The position numbers and the translations under genes were made by a program. The notes under the pieces were generated by a model. It worked only from the letters and a program-made list of their open reading frames with translations. It searched no databases and was not told where the DNA came from. Shown here one piece after another: positions 38,055 to 46,341 of a stretch of DNA of 64,000 nt. How positions within the stretch are numbered: the first letter of the stretch is position 1; each line of letters starts with the position of its first letter. The stretch spans positions 1-64,000 of the forward strand of contig JAKVCV010000003.1 of the NCBI GenBank assembly GCA_022448945.1, written 5' to 3'. The DNA is from Saprospiraceae bacterium (GTDB lineage: Bacteria > Bacteroidota > Bacteroidia > Chitinophagales > Saprospiraceae).

Positions 38055-39458
38055 ATGTTTTTTCTTAGAATTATATACTGTATTTCCCTTATACTATTGT
38101 TTAGTATAACTGTTTTATGGGGCCAAAATGCAAGCAAAAAACGGTTAAAAGAAAGCGATATCAATATCGAAAAGTTATTCATTGAAGCGACCCGTGAAAA
38201 AATTCTTGGCAATACGGATGAAGCTATTGCTCTATATTTAGAAATTTTAAAAAAAGACCAAGAAAATGCAGCTGTAAATTATGAATTAGCGCGTATATAC
38301 AAAAGTCAAAAACAATTTGATAAAGCTATAATAAATGCTCAAGAGGCCGTTGTACTAGATCAATTCAATGTCTACTACAATAAATTATATGCAAATCTTC
38401 TAGAACAGGAAGCGAACTACATGAAAGCCTCAGATTTATATGAACTTCTTGTAAAGGAATATCCCGATTCTGAAAAACTCTATTTTGAATGGGCATCTTT
38501 ATTAAGTAGAAACAATCAGGATGAGAAAGCAATAAAAGTATACAATAGTTTAGAAAAACGCATGGGTATAAGTGCAGTAGTGACTATGCGGAAATATAAA
38601 TTGTACTTGGCTTTAAATAAAGATAAAAAAGCTGCCATGGAACTTGAAAAATTAATCCACCAATTCCCACAAGAATGTGATTACATAATTCGTCTGGCAA
38701 ACTTTTATGCCAAAAGGAAAGAAATGGACAAAGCAAAAGAATGGTACCAGAAAGCACTTAATGTTGACCCCAATAACGCTCCAGCAAACTTAGCAATGGT
38801 TGAATTCTATATGCAAACGGGAGACACAACACGTTATTTACAAGCCTTGAACAGTGTTTTTGAAAGTTCAAATTATAGTATAAAATCAAAATTAAATGCT
38901 TTTAAACCTTTGGTACAACGGTTTGTTAAAGACGAACTCATCAAACATGAAGAATCAATAGTAAATTTAAGTCTAAAATTATTAAACAATCACCCGAGCA
39001 ATACAAAGGCAAATTTGATGAGAGGGGATGTTTTGTTTCACAAAAGCCAATTTTTTAAAGCTTTAAAAGCTTACTCGAATGCTCTGGGAACAAATAAGAA
39101 CAATTTACATCTCTGGCAGCGTGTTCTGGAATGCCTACTCAAAACTAACAATTATATTGATCTACAAAAGACAAGTAAAGAAATGGTAGAACTATTCCCT
39201 AGTCAGGCAAGCAGTTACTATTATCATGGGGTTGCTTTATTTTATCAAAAAAAATATCAACTTTCAGCAAAAGAGTTAAAGCAATCACTTAACATAGGAG
39301 GATCAGAAAATGCAGAAACATTAGAGCGATTTGGAGATGTACAATTTATGTTGGGAGAAATAGAAATAGCTGTTTCTTATTGGAAAAAATCTCTGGAAAA
39401 AGGTTCAAGCTCAACTGTTCTCCAGCGCAAAATCTCAACCAAACAACTTTATGAATAA
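38055..39458 (+). CDS. Secreted tetratricopeptide-repeat protein
   Basis: 467 residues from the ATG at 38055. The longer frame starts at a TTG at 38019, but the ATG yields a clean signal peptide (MFFLRIIYCISLILLF, cleavage near WGQNA). TPR units fill most of the protein (for example about 45-140 and 220-280), giving a helical scaffold. The stop overlaps the start of the DUF4292 gene by 8 bases, so they are translationally coupled. Confidence 0.9.
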   Translation: MFFLRIIYCISLILLFSITVLWGQNASKKRLKESDINIEKLFIEATREKILGNTDEAIALYLEILKKDQENAAVNYELARIYKSQKQFDKAIINAQEAVVLDQFNVYYNKLYANLLEQEANYMKASDLYELLVKEYPDSEKLYFEWASLLSRNNQDEKAIKVYNSLEKRMGISAVVTMRKYKLYLALNKDKKAAMELEKLIHQFPQECDYIIRLANFYAKRKEMDKAKEWYQKALNVDPNNAPANLAMVEFYMQTGDTTRYLQALNSVFESSNYSIKSKLNAFKPLVQRFVKDELIKHEESIVNLSLKLLNNHPSNTKANLMRGDVLFHKSQFFKALKAYSNALGTNKNNLHLWQRVLECLLKTNNYIDLQKTSKEMVELFPSQASSYYYHGVALFYQKKYQLSAKELKQSLNIGGSENAETLERFGDVQFMLGEIEIAVSYWKKSLEKGSSSTVLQRKISTKQLYE

Positions 39459-40215
39459 TTGGTTAAAAACCATATTGTTTATAACAACCGCCATATATAT
39501 AAGCGGCTGTATTGGCTCCAGGACAATCATTACTAATACTAAGCCCAAAAAACGTTCTGCACAATTTTTATTGAGGCAATTGGAAAAGAATAAAATTCAA
39601 TACAACTGGTTTGGAGCAAAAGCAAAAATCAAATACGAAGGAAAGGATAATACACTTACTTTCAGCTCTGTAATCCGTATGAAAAAAGATAGCCTGATCT
39701 GGATAAAGCTCAAAAAAATGAATGTAGAAGGAGTACGGGTAAAAATTACGCCTGAAACAATTGAAATACTTAACCGTCAAGAAAGCACCTATACTAATAA
39801 ACCATTTAGTTATCTGAAAAAAGAATTTGGCCTCAACTTAACTTTTCTCGACCTACAGGAATTGATTATTGGAAACCCAATCCTATATCCTGATCAAAAA
39901 CTTATTCCAGGAATTGAAAACAATCTAAATGTTCTAAAAACCCCATCAACGCAAAAGTCAGTTCTCAAAATTTTTATGGAACCTGACAGTTTTCATGTAA
40001 AAGAAATCAGGGGCTCTATTGACCAGAATTCTATGTGCATTGAATACGATGAATACGAAAAAGTTAATAATCAACTTATTCCTGCCTTAAAAGATATTCA
40101 TATAAACAGTAAGAAGGGCGGCATAATAAAAGTAAAAACCTCCTTCTCCAAAATAATTATTAATGAAGCCCAAAAAGTCGGTTTTGTGATTCCTGAAAAT
40201 TATAGGAGGAATTAA
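39451..40215 (+). CDS. DUF4292 lipoprotein
   Basis: 254 residues with lipobox ISGC (Cys20) and a beta-rich mature part resembling LolA/LolB-type lipoprotein-handling folds, matching DUF4292 of Bacteroidota. It follows the TPR gene with an 8-base overlap. In many Bacteroidota the next gene is an EnvC/M23 peptidase; here the next gene is on the other strand and is an OmpA protein. Confidence 0.88.
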   Translation: MNNWLKTILFITTAIYISGCIGSRTIITNTKPKKRSAQFLLRQLEKNKIQYNWFGAKAKIKYEGKDNTLTFSSVIRMKKDSLIWIKLKKMNVEGVRVKITPETIEILNRQESTYTNKPFSYLKKEFGLNLTFLDLQELIIGNPILYPDQKLIPGIENNLNVLKTPSTQKSVLKIFMEPDSFHVKEIRGSIDQNSMCIEYDEYEKVNNQLIPALKDIHINSKKGGIIKVKTSFSKIIINEAQKVGFVIPENYRRN

Positions 40216-40233
40216 GAATTTATTGAAAAAATA

Positions 40234-42795
40234 TCATCGCAACCCGATCACTTTAAAGTCAGTACGCCTATTTTTTGCATGTTCACTATCAGAACATCGA
40301 ACACCATCTTTGCATTTATTAATTAACATTGTTTCCCCATATCCCTTATATCTAAGCCTATACTTATTGACATTATTTTTTATCAGATATTCGTATACAG
40401 CTTTGGCTCTTTTTTCTGATAAGGCGGAATTATATTTAGAAGAGCCTTTAGAATCTGTATGAGAACGTATTTCTACACTTATCTTGTTGTCATTTAATAA
40501 TTGAATAACTTCCTTCAAACCTCTTGAGTTTTTCATGTCTAACTTATCCTTATTCAGTTCATAATTTATATTATCAACTTTAATAATGTCTCCAACTTTA
40601 AACCCTTTTTGAGCAATAACTTTAAATTCTGTTCTTCGGTTCTTACTATGTTCACTACTTGAGCATCTAACTCCATCTTTACATCTATTGAGCAGTTTCG
40701 ACTCTCCATATCCCCTAGCTTTTAATCTGGAAGAAGGAATCCCCTTCTTTTCAAGGTATTTTTTTACTGCATAAGCTCTTTTTTCTGACAACTCCTGATT
40801 GTATTTGGCAGGTCCGGATGCATCTGTATGAGCACCTATTTCAATAACAACATGATTGTGTTCTTCCAGCACTTTTAGTAGTTGCTTAAGGCCAGGTGAT
40901 TTTCTTTCATCCAATCTGGATTTCCCATGCTCATAAAAAACACTTGCAACCTCAATAATATCTCCAATTGCATAGTGCGCTTTTCTTATAATTTTATGTG
41001 GGATAGAAGAAGAGGGAGCATTCGAATTATTAGATACTGAAACAGCCCGAGCCACTATTTCTTTAGCATTCGGCGCCGGTTCTGCATTATAGCCAATATT
41101 AATACTACCATCTTCTTGAATAGTGCCCACGGCAAAAATTTCAATTCTCCTATTTAGAGCATATTCTTCTTTTGAACAAGGGACATTATCTTTACATTTA
41201 TTAACCAAAAAACATTCTCCATATCCTGCGCTTCTTAATCTATTAGGACTTATCCCTTTGGAAACAAAAAAATTGGCCAAAGAACTGGCTCTACTTTGTG
41301 ATAATATCAAATTATTATTAGCAGTCCCTACTGCATCTGTATAGCCATTTATTTGAATGACAACTTTAGGGTTATCTATTAACCTTTGAAGCAGATCAAA
41401 AAGCAAGCGACTATTGGTGTTTTGAATCGAACCATCTCCTGGCCTAAAATAACTGTCATTCAATAAAAATTTATCTCCAACATCCAATGACAATGATTTC
41501 CTTTCAGGGATGGCATGAGTTTGAACAACTTTATAAATATCTTCATTCCCCAAAGACCCTTTTCTATTAGAAGATAAATAGCCTATACGTTTTTTTGCAT
41601 TAAAAATAAAGTACAAATCATCGGCAGGGGAATTAACCTGATTACCCATATTTTCTACATTGCCCCAACCATAAGAATATCGATTAGCAGTAAAAACATC
41701 CATCCCTCCAAATCCAAAATGCCAATCTGAAGAAAAATACAAACGCCCACTCCCATCAATAAATGGAGACATTTCATTTCCCGGAGTATTTATAGGTGCT
41801 CCTAGGTTTTCAGGAAGGCTCCATCCTGTAGCAGTTCTATAGCTAACATAAATATCATAACCTCCTAGACCTCCGGGTTTGTTAGAACTAAAATAAAGTG
41901 TAGTCCCATTATTAGTTAAACAAGGGTGGCCGGTTGAAAAAGGGGACTTGGAATCCTTTGAGGCATTAAAAGTGTAAAAAAGCTCTGTACTGTTATCCCA
42001 CTCATTCTTTGACTTAATATTATATGTATAAATGTCCATCATCAAACCACTACCAGCAATATGTCGGATGCCATCCATGAAATTGTTAGAAGTAATTGCA
42101 ACAATATCCAAAGAAGGGAGGTAACTCATAGGAGCATCATTGATATCATTGCCTATAAATGCCCGCAGGGCTCTTGTCTCGCTTATATTCCCAAAATTAT
42201 CTGTTATAGCAACATAATGTTGATTGAAAGCGTCATTTGTCCAGGCAATATCACCTTTTTTTTGAATTGCAACAGACCTTGAAGAAGAAAAAATTAATTC
42301 ACTAAAATAAAAGGTAGGTGCAAAATCTGAACTCTTAGAATTTAAGTTAGGTAAAGTTTTAATTTCATAGGTTTCATTGAGTAAATTGTCTTTTTTCATG
42401 GCAAAATCACAAGAGTTTGCATAATGACTACCTTTCGTATAATTACTATTTGCATACTCTAAAAACCATTTTTTTGCCTCAGTATATTTTTCTTGCATTT
42501 TTAAAACCTGTGCATATTCAAAAGCACAATGTTTATATTCATCATATTTAACCAATTTAGCAAGCCATTTTTCAGCTTTATCTATATTATTGGTATAATA
42601 ATAACAAGTAGCCAAATTAAGCATTGCATCTCCCAAATATGGATCCTTAGCAAGGGCTTTCTCGTATAGTGGGATAGCTTCCTTAAAAAAATAAGCTTTG
42701 AAATGCGTGTTTGCTTGCGCTAATTCAGGAGTCTGTGCCTGAGTATATAATCCAATCATTAAGAATAGAGCAAGGAACTTAAGCTTGTTTTTCAT
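40234..42795 (-). CDS. OmpA-family protein with TPR and PD40 repeats and three C-terminal OmpA domains
   Basis: 853 residues. A signal peptide and TPR helices (about 22-130) are followed by WD40-like PD40 beta-propeller stretches (about 150-430, with LTNNGTTLYFSSNKPGG and SGRLYFSSDWHFGFGG). Three OmpA peptidoglycan-binding domains come next (about 450-565, 609-732 and 733-853). Each has the NGYTDAxG / GAHTDASG / RSHTDSKG-type motif and ends in a conserved block (KCKDNVPC, RCKDGVRC and KCKDGVRC, then NRR). One such domain is usual; three in tandem is notable. It would anchor an outer-membrane or surface complex to peptidoglycan. Confidence 0.9.
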   Translation of the reverse strand: MKNKLKFLALFLMIGLYTQAQTPELAQANTHFKAYFFKEAIPLYEKALAKDPYLGDAMLNLATCYYYTNNIDKAEKWLAKLVKYDEYKHCAFEYAQVLKMQEKYTEAKKWFLEYANSNYTKGSHYANSCDFAMKKDNLLNETYEIKTLPNLNSKSSDFAPTFYFSELIFSSSRSVAIQKKGDIAWTNDAFNQHYVAITDNFGNISETRALRAFIGNDINDAPMSYLPSLDIVAITSNNFMDGIRHIAGSGLMMDIYTYNIKSKNEWDNSTELFYTFNASKDSKSPFSTGHPCLTNNGTTLYFSSNKPGGLGGYDIYVSYRTATGWSLPENLGAPINTPGNEMSPFIDGSGRLYFSSDWHFGFGGMDVFTANRYSYGWGNVENMGNQVNSPADDLYFIFNAKKRIGYLSSNRKGSLGNEDIYKVVQTHAIPERKSLSLDVGDKFLLNDSYFRPGDGSIQNTNSRLLFDLLQRLIDNPKVVIQINGYTDAVGTANNNLILSQSRASSLANFFVSKGISPNRLRSAGYGECFLVNKCKDNVPCSKEEYALNRRIEIFAVGTIQEDGSINIGYNAEPAPNAKEIVARAVSVSNNSNAPSSSIPHKIIRKAHYAIGDIIEVASVFYEHGKSRLDERKSPGLKQLLKVLEEHNHVVIEIGAHTDASGPAKYNQELSEKRAYAVKKYLEKKGIPSSRLKARGYGESKLLNRCKDGVRCSSSEHSKNRRTEFKVIAQKGFKVGDIIKVDNINYELNKDKLDMKNSRGLKEVIQLLNDNKISVEIRSHTDSKGSSKYNSALSEKRAKAVYEYLIKNNVNKYRLRYKGYGETMLINKCKDGVRCSDSEHAKNRRTDFKVIGLR

Positions 42796-43056
42796 ATCTA
42801 AATAATAATTACAAGGCCTAGAGTAAATAAATAATAACTTTAATAATTGATAATTACCTGTAGATTAGCACATATCCAAGTTAAAGCAAATTCAAAATAT
42901 CTTTTTTTACTTCACAATCTCCTGACTATATGTTTTAAATATCAATTCACTTATTAATTTATAATATTATACCTTAATTTTGTAAGGCAAGAATCTCAGA
43001 ACATAAAGATAGTTTGTTTTGTCCTGAAATAACAATCAAATGAAGACAAAATAAAA

Positions 43057-43082
43057 AACCTCTTTTGAATTCAAAAGAGGTT
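43057..43082 (-). terminator. Terminator of the tRNA-Lys gene
   Basis: A perfect 13-base inverted repeat centred on GAATTC, followed on the minus strand by a T run. Confidence 0.8.
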
Positions 43083-43087
43083 ACTTG

Positions 43088-43160
43088 TGATCCCGCTGGG
43101 ATTCGAACCCAGGACCCTTTGATTAAAAGTCAAATGCTCTACCAACTGAGCTACGGAATC
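43088..43160 (-). tRNA. tRNA-Lys (anticodon TTT)
   Basis: A 73-base cloverleaf on the minus strand. Acceptor arms GATTCCG and CGGGATC pair with one G-U, the anticodon loop is CTTTTAA, and the T arm is TGGGTTCGAATCCCA. The discriminator is A. CCA is not encoded. Confidence 0.96.
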
Positions 43161-43195
43161 TACCGTTTTATTTATGCTATTTTGAATAGCGGTTG

Positions 43196-43226
43196 CAAAT
43201 ATAGGTATAATTCATTACCTGCCAAA
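43196..43226 (-). promoter_or_regulatory. Complete Bacteroidota-type promoter of tRNA-Lys
   Basis: On the minus strand TTTG (43223-43226) precedes TATATTTG (43196-43203) by exactly 19 bases, the same layout as the tRNA-Asn promoter. Confidence 0.75.
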
Positions 43227-43351
43227 TGTTTTTATCTAATTTTTAAACAATAAAAGTCCAATAATTACACAAAAATCATCGACCTTACTAAAACCAAAAA
43301 GTTTTCAGCGGAATTAAATTATAATCAATCTAAAATGTAAAATAATTTATC

Positions 43352-43954
43352 CTACAATTTAATAACAATACCATTTGCAACTAACTTGTATTCTGTTATA
43401 GGTTCAGTAATCTCTGCAATTTCTTCAGCAGATTTGCCTTCATCCTCAGCATAATGTTGAAGCTCAGCAACAGAGGTAATAGATTTGAAAGCATTACCAT
43501 CAACGACTACAGTTTTTCCTACTATATCAAGAGGGACAAAGAAATCATGATTAGTCATTACAAATAATTCTTCCCCAGCTTCAGAAGCTAATGTCAACCA
43601 GCATCCAGCTTTTTGACATACTTCAGTAACTTTCCCTTCTACCTTTCCTTCTATAGCTTTAACAAAAACAGCTGAATCGATTTCATAATCAATTGCTCCT
43701 TCTTCGTTATCTATCTTTAAACAAACATCTGCTAATGCAATTCCTCCTTCAGGAGTAATTATTGTTCCAAAATGAACACTATCTCCATCTAATTGATGAT
43801 CTTCATGATCGTGGTGGTCGTGGTCGTGCCCATCATGGTCGTGCCCATCGTGATCATGGTGCTCATGATTGTTTTCGTCATTGTTTACCGTTGCTTCACC
43901 TCCACAAGCAGCAAAAGTGTATGCAAAGATCATTAAATACAATATTCGTAACAT
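43352..43954 (-). CDS. DUF4920 lipoprotein with His/Asp-rich metal-binding tract
   Basis: 200 residues from the ATG at 43954, with signal peptide and lipobox TFAAC (Cys17). Residues ~27-57 are dominated by His-Asp repeats (HDHDGHDHDGHD...), which would bind divalent metal such as zinc, nickel or copper. The C-terminal part matches DUF4920, including the CQKAGCW motif. The frame extends 24 codons upstream, but a promoter element at 43994-44001 lies inside that extension, which favours 43954. It is probably a periplasmic metal-buffering or metal-dependent protein; this is inference. Confidence 0.85.
   Translation of the reverse strand: MLRILYLMIFAYTFAACGGEATVNNDENNHEHHDHDGHDHDGHDHDHHDHEDHQLDGDSVHFGTIITPEGGIALADVCLKIDNEEGAIDYEIDSAVFVKAIEGKVEGKVTEVCQKAGCWLTLASEAGEELFVMTNHDFFVPLDIVGKTVVVDGNAFKSITSVAELQHYAEDEGKSAEEIAEITEPITEYKLVANGIVIKL
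43803..43866 (-). repeat. Short imperfect tandem repeat coding for HDHDG units
   Basis: Imperfect 15-base units encode repeated GHDHD. Such tracts can gain or lose units in frame. Confidence 0.7.
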
Positions 43955-43993
43955 ATTTTTTTTGTTTTTGTGTTGAAAATATATGATAAAGCG

Positions 43994-44001
43994 CAAATGT
44001 A
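43994..44001 (-). promoter_or_regulatory. Promoter -7 element for the DUF4920 lipoprotein
   Basis: Minus-strand TACATTTG matches TAnnTTTG, about 40 bases before the ATG at 43954. Confidence 0.5.
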
Positions 44002-44270
44002 AGAAGAATTCATGAAATTTGCACATTATTTTTAATCTGGAATTAAATTATCCAATTTTGCAATTAATCAATTATACAATTTTAAAACACATGTTTACCC
44101 AATGCAATAAAATTATAAACTAAATGAAAGAATTTAATGTCGTTTTATCCATAACACAATCACTGAATCAGATTAACTATGAGTAAACGAGTTCTAAGGG
44201 AATTTACCTTTAAAATATTTTTAAATAATAAATAAAACCAATAAATTTAAAGACACACACTTTATACAGA

Positions 44271-45470
44271 ATGATGAAATATTTAATCGGACTAATAATT
44301 TTCCTTCCACACATAATTTTTTCACAAAATTCTTGCATCGACAGGTATAATATTGAGATTTTTCCGAATATAGACTCGACTTTAAATATTCTTTATGGGT
44401 TTAATCATGACCTTTATGGGGTGCCAATAAATCTTTACTTGGATTTATATGAACCGCAAGGAGATACTTTAAACGAAAGACCATTAATAATATTTATTCA
44501 TGGTGGTGGTTATGTTCAGGGAACAAAAACAGATCCAAAGATCACTCGATTATGTACAACATTTGCAAAAAAAGGCTATGTAACTGCATCTATTGATTAC
44601 CGCCTAGGGGTTGACACCTCAATAGGAAATACTTTTTTCCATTCGTGTTTAAGATCTGTACATGATGCAAATGCATCAATAAGATATTTCATTCAAAACT
44701 CAAATCTACATGGTATTGATACTAACTTTATTTTTATTGGAGGCTGTTCAGCAGGTGCACTAACTTCATTACACTGTGCCTACATGGATAACTTAGAACT
44801 GAATAATCACATCAGTATTGATACTTCTTTATTTGGAATCACAAACAACATTGCAGGCAATAGTGGAAACTCAGGTAGCACTTCAAATATACAAGCAGTT
44901 ATTAATTGTTGGGGTGCAATCACAGATACACTTTGGATTCAACCAGGTGACGTGCCAGTATTATCAATATATGGTGAAAATGATAACACTGTACCACCAG
45001 GTGCAGGATCACACCCCTTATACGCTAATATTGCACTGCAAGGAAGTAAAGTAATCCATTCCCATTGTAAAAACATAGGCAATAGTAGCTTTCTAAAATC
45101 TTATAGTAATTTAGGACATGGGCATAGTGCCTATAGCAGTCATATGGACACAACTATTTTTCTAATCACCAATTTTCTATGTAATATTTTAAGCATTAAT
45201 TTAACTGCCCTTCCTAACACTAATACGAAATATTATCCTTTAAAAATATTTCACAATTATGGAACTCAACTTTCAAATATTTTATTCACTAAACCACTTC
45301 AATATCCTGTATCACTGAAACTATTCGACCTCAATGGCAAAACAGTAATAACAGATAAGATATATACAAATAGCTACAACTTAAATGATAAAATCATTAA
45401 CCAAGGTGTTTACATCCTTCACTTATCAAATATTGATGAAAGTATAAATAAAAAAATAATCATAAGGTAA
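44271..45470 (+). CDS. Secreted alpha/beta hydrolase (esterase-like) with T9SS sorting tail
   Basis: 399 residues with a signal peptide. The oxyanion-hole motif HGGGYVQG and the nucleophile elbow GGCSAGA mark a BD-FAE/carboxylesterase-type hydrolase. A likely acid and His lie in GENDNTVPP and GHGHSAYS. The last ~80 residues fit a type A T9SS sorting domain (KLFDLNGKTV, then GVYILHLS and KKIIIR), so it would be secreted or surface-attached. Natural ester substrate unknown. Confidence 0.88.
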   Translation: MMKYLIGLIIFLPHIIFSQNSCIDRYNIEIFPNIDSTLNILYGFNHDLYGVPINLYLDLYEPQGDTLNERPLIIFIHGGGYVQGTKTDPKITRLCTTFAKKGYVTASIDYRLGVDTSIGNTFFHSCLRSVHDANASIRYFIQNSNLHGIDTNFIFIGGCSAGALTSLHCAYMDNLELNNHISIDTSLFGITNNIAGNSGNSGSTSNIQAVINCWGAITDTLWIQPGDVPVLSIYGENDNTVPPGAGSHPLYANIALQGSKVIHSHCKNIGNSSFLKSYSNLGHGHSAYSSHMDTTIFLITNFLCNILSINLTALPNTNTKYYPLKIFHNYGTQLSNILFTKPLQYPVSLKLFDLNGKTVITDKIYTNSYNLNDKIINQGVYILHLSNIDESINKKIIIR

Positions 45471-45829
45471 ATACGAGTGAGATAAGTTATACAATATTCT
45501 AATCAAATACCTTTTTACTTCTTTATTCTTATAAAATCTCTATAGCATTTAACAAGTGATTATTCACTCCGATCTTTAAAACGAAACACTTCCCGGTGGT
45601 AAAAACAGATAAAAGTCAAAAAATTCTGTGTTTTTCAAAAAAAAGAAATATTCATCTCAAAAAAAAAGCCCTATAGGCTAGTATAAACACTAAAAATGGA
45701 CCAGTGCTGGCAGTTTAGATCAAAAAATAAAAATTAACTTGTTTTTTTTGCAACCAAATGACTATCAATACGTTTAATATATATAAAATCCCTAATTGTC
45801 CCAATTTTAAATATATAAAACATTTAAAC
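45471..45829. other. Intergenic region before the small orphan gene
   Basis: 359 AT-rich bases without a convincing gene. The frame of the next gene is open up to an ATG at 45758, so the small protein could start there. Confidence 0.45.
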
Positions 45830-46111
45830 ATGGAAAAAAGACAAGAAAGTGTAGGTGAAAACACAAGGCAATACGATGCACGCGGTAATCAAAGGGAAAA
45901 CCCTCTTTGCCCCGAAGACTATTACCCTGTATATTGGGGTTACTACGAGTACGATAATGAAACTCGAGAAAGCCACTACGATCTTGAAATAGACGTAAAA
46001 AACAACAAAAGAGTAAAAGGTTTTATACACAAATGGGTTGAACAACACCTCGATGGAATTCGTTTAAAATCCGATGTAAGAAGAAAACAAAAAAGATATC
46101 GCACACGATAA
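45830..46111 (+). CDS. Small charged orphan protein (93 residues)
   Basis: The ATG at 45830 gives MEKRQESVGENTRQYDARG and a 93-residue highly charged protein, with a Tyr-rich middle (YYPVYWGYYEYD) and a very basic C-terminus (RRKQKRYRTR). An upstream in-frame ATG at 45758 would add 24 residues of poorer quality. No signal peptide or known domain. A strong terminator follows. The basic tail suggests nucleic-acid or ribosome contact, unproven. Confidence 0.65.
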   Translation: MEKRQESVGENTRQYDARGNQRENPLCPEDYYPVYWGYYEYDNETRESHYDLEIDVKNNKRVKGFIHKWVEQHLDGIRLKSDVRRKQKRYRTR

Positions 46112-46172
46112 ACTATCTGAAACTTAGCTCAATTTCAACTACTGTTTAGATTTATTATTCCGAAATAACTCC

Positions 46173-46194
46173 AAGGCCATTTGGCCTTTTTTTT
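46173..46194 (+). terminator. Terminator after the small orphan gene
   Basis: AAGGCCA pairs with TGGCCTT around a 2-base loop, followed by a run of T. Confidence 0.85.
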
Positions 46195-46341
46195 ATTTAA
46201 CGCTACAGGTATTTCATTGGATTGTTATACAACAAAATCTATCAGCTTACATTAAAAAGTATTTGCTTTTTTTTATCTTACAGGCTAATTTTACCTAAAG
46301 GACTCAACTGTCATTAAAACATATAATCACATCCTTTAAAT

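Noticed and set aside
43065-43253. 62-codon plus-strand frame
   Set aside because: It covers the tRNA-Lys gene and its promoter.
43803-43866. Possible CRISPR-like direct repeats
   Set aside because: The repeats are in-frame coding units for HDHDG with no spacers.
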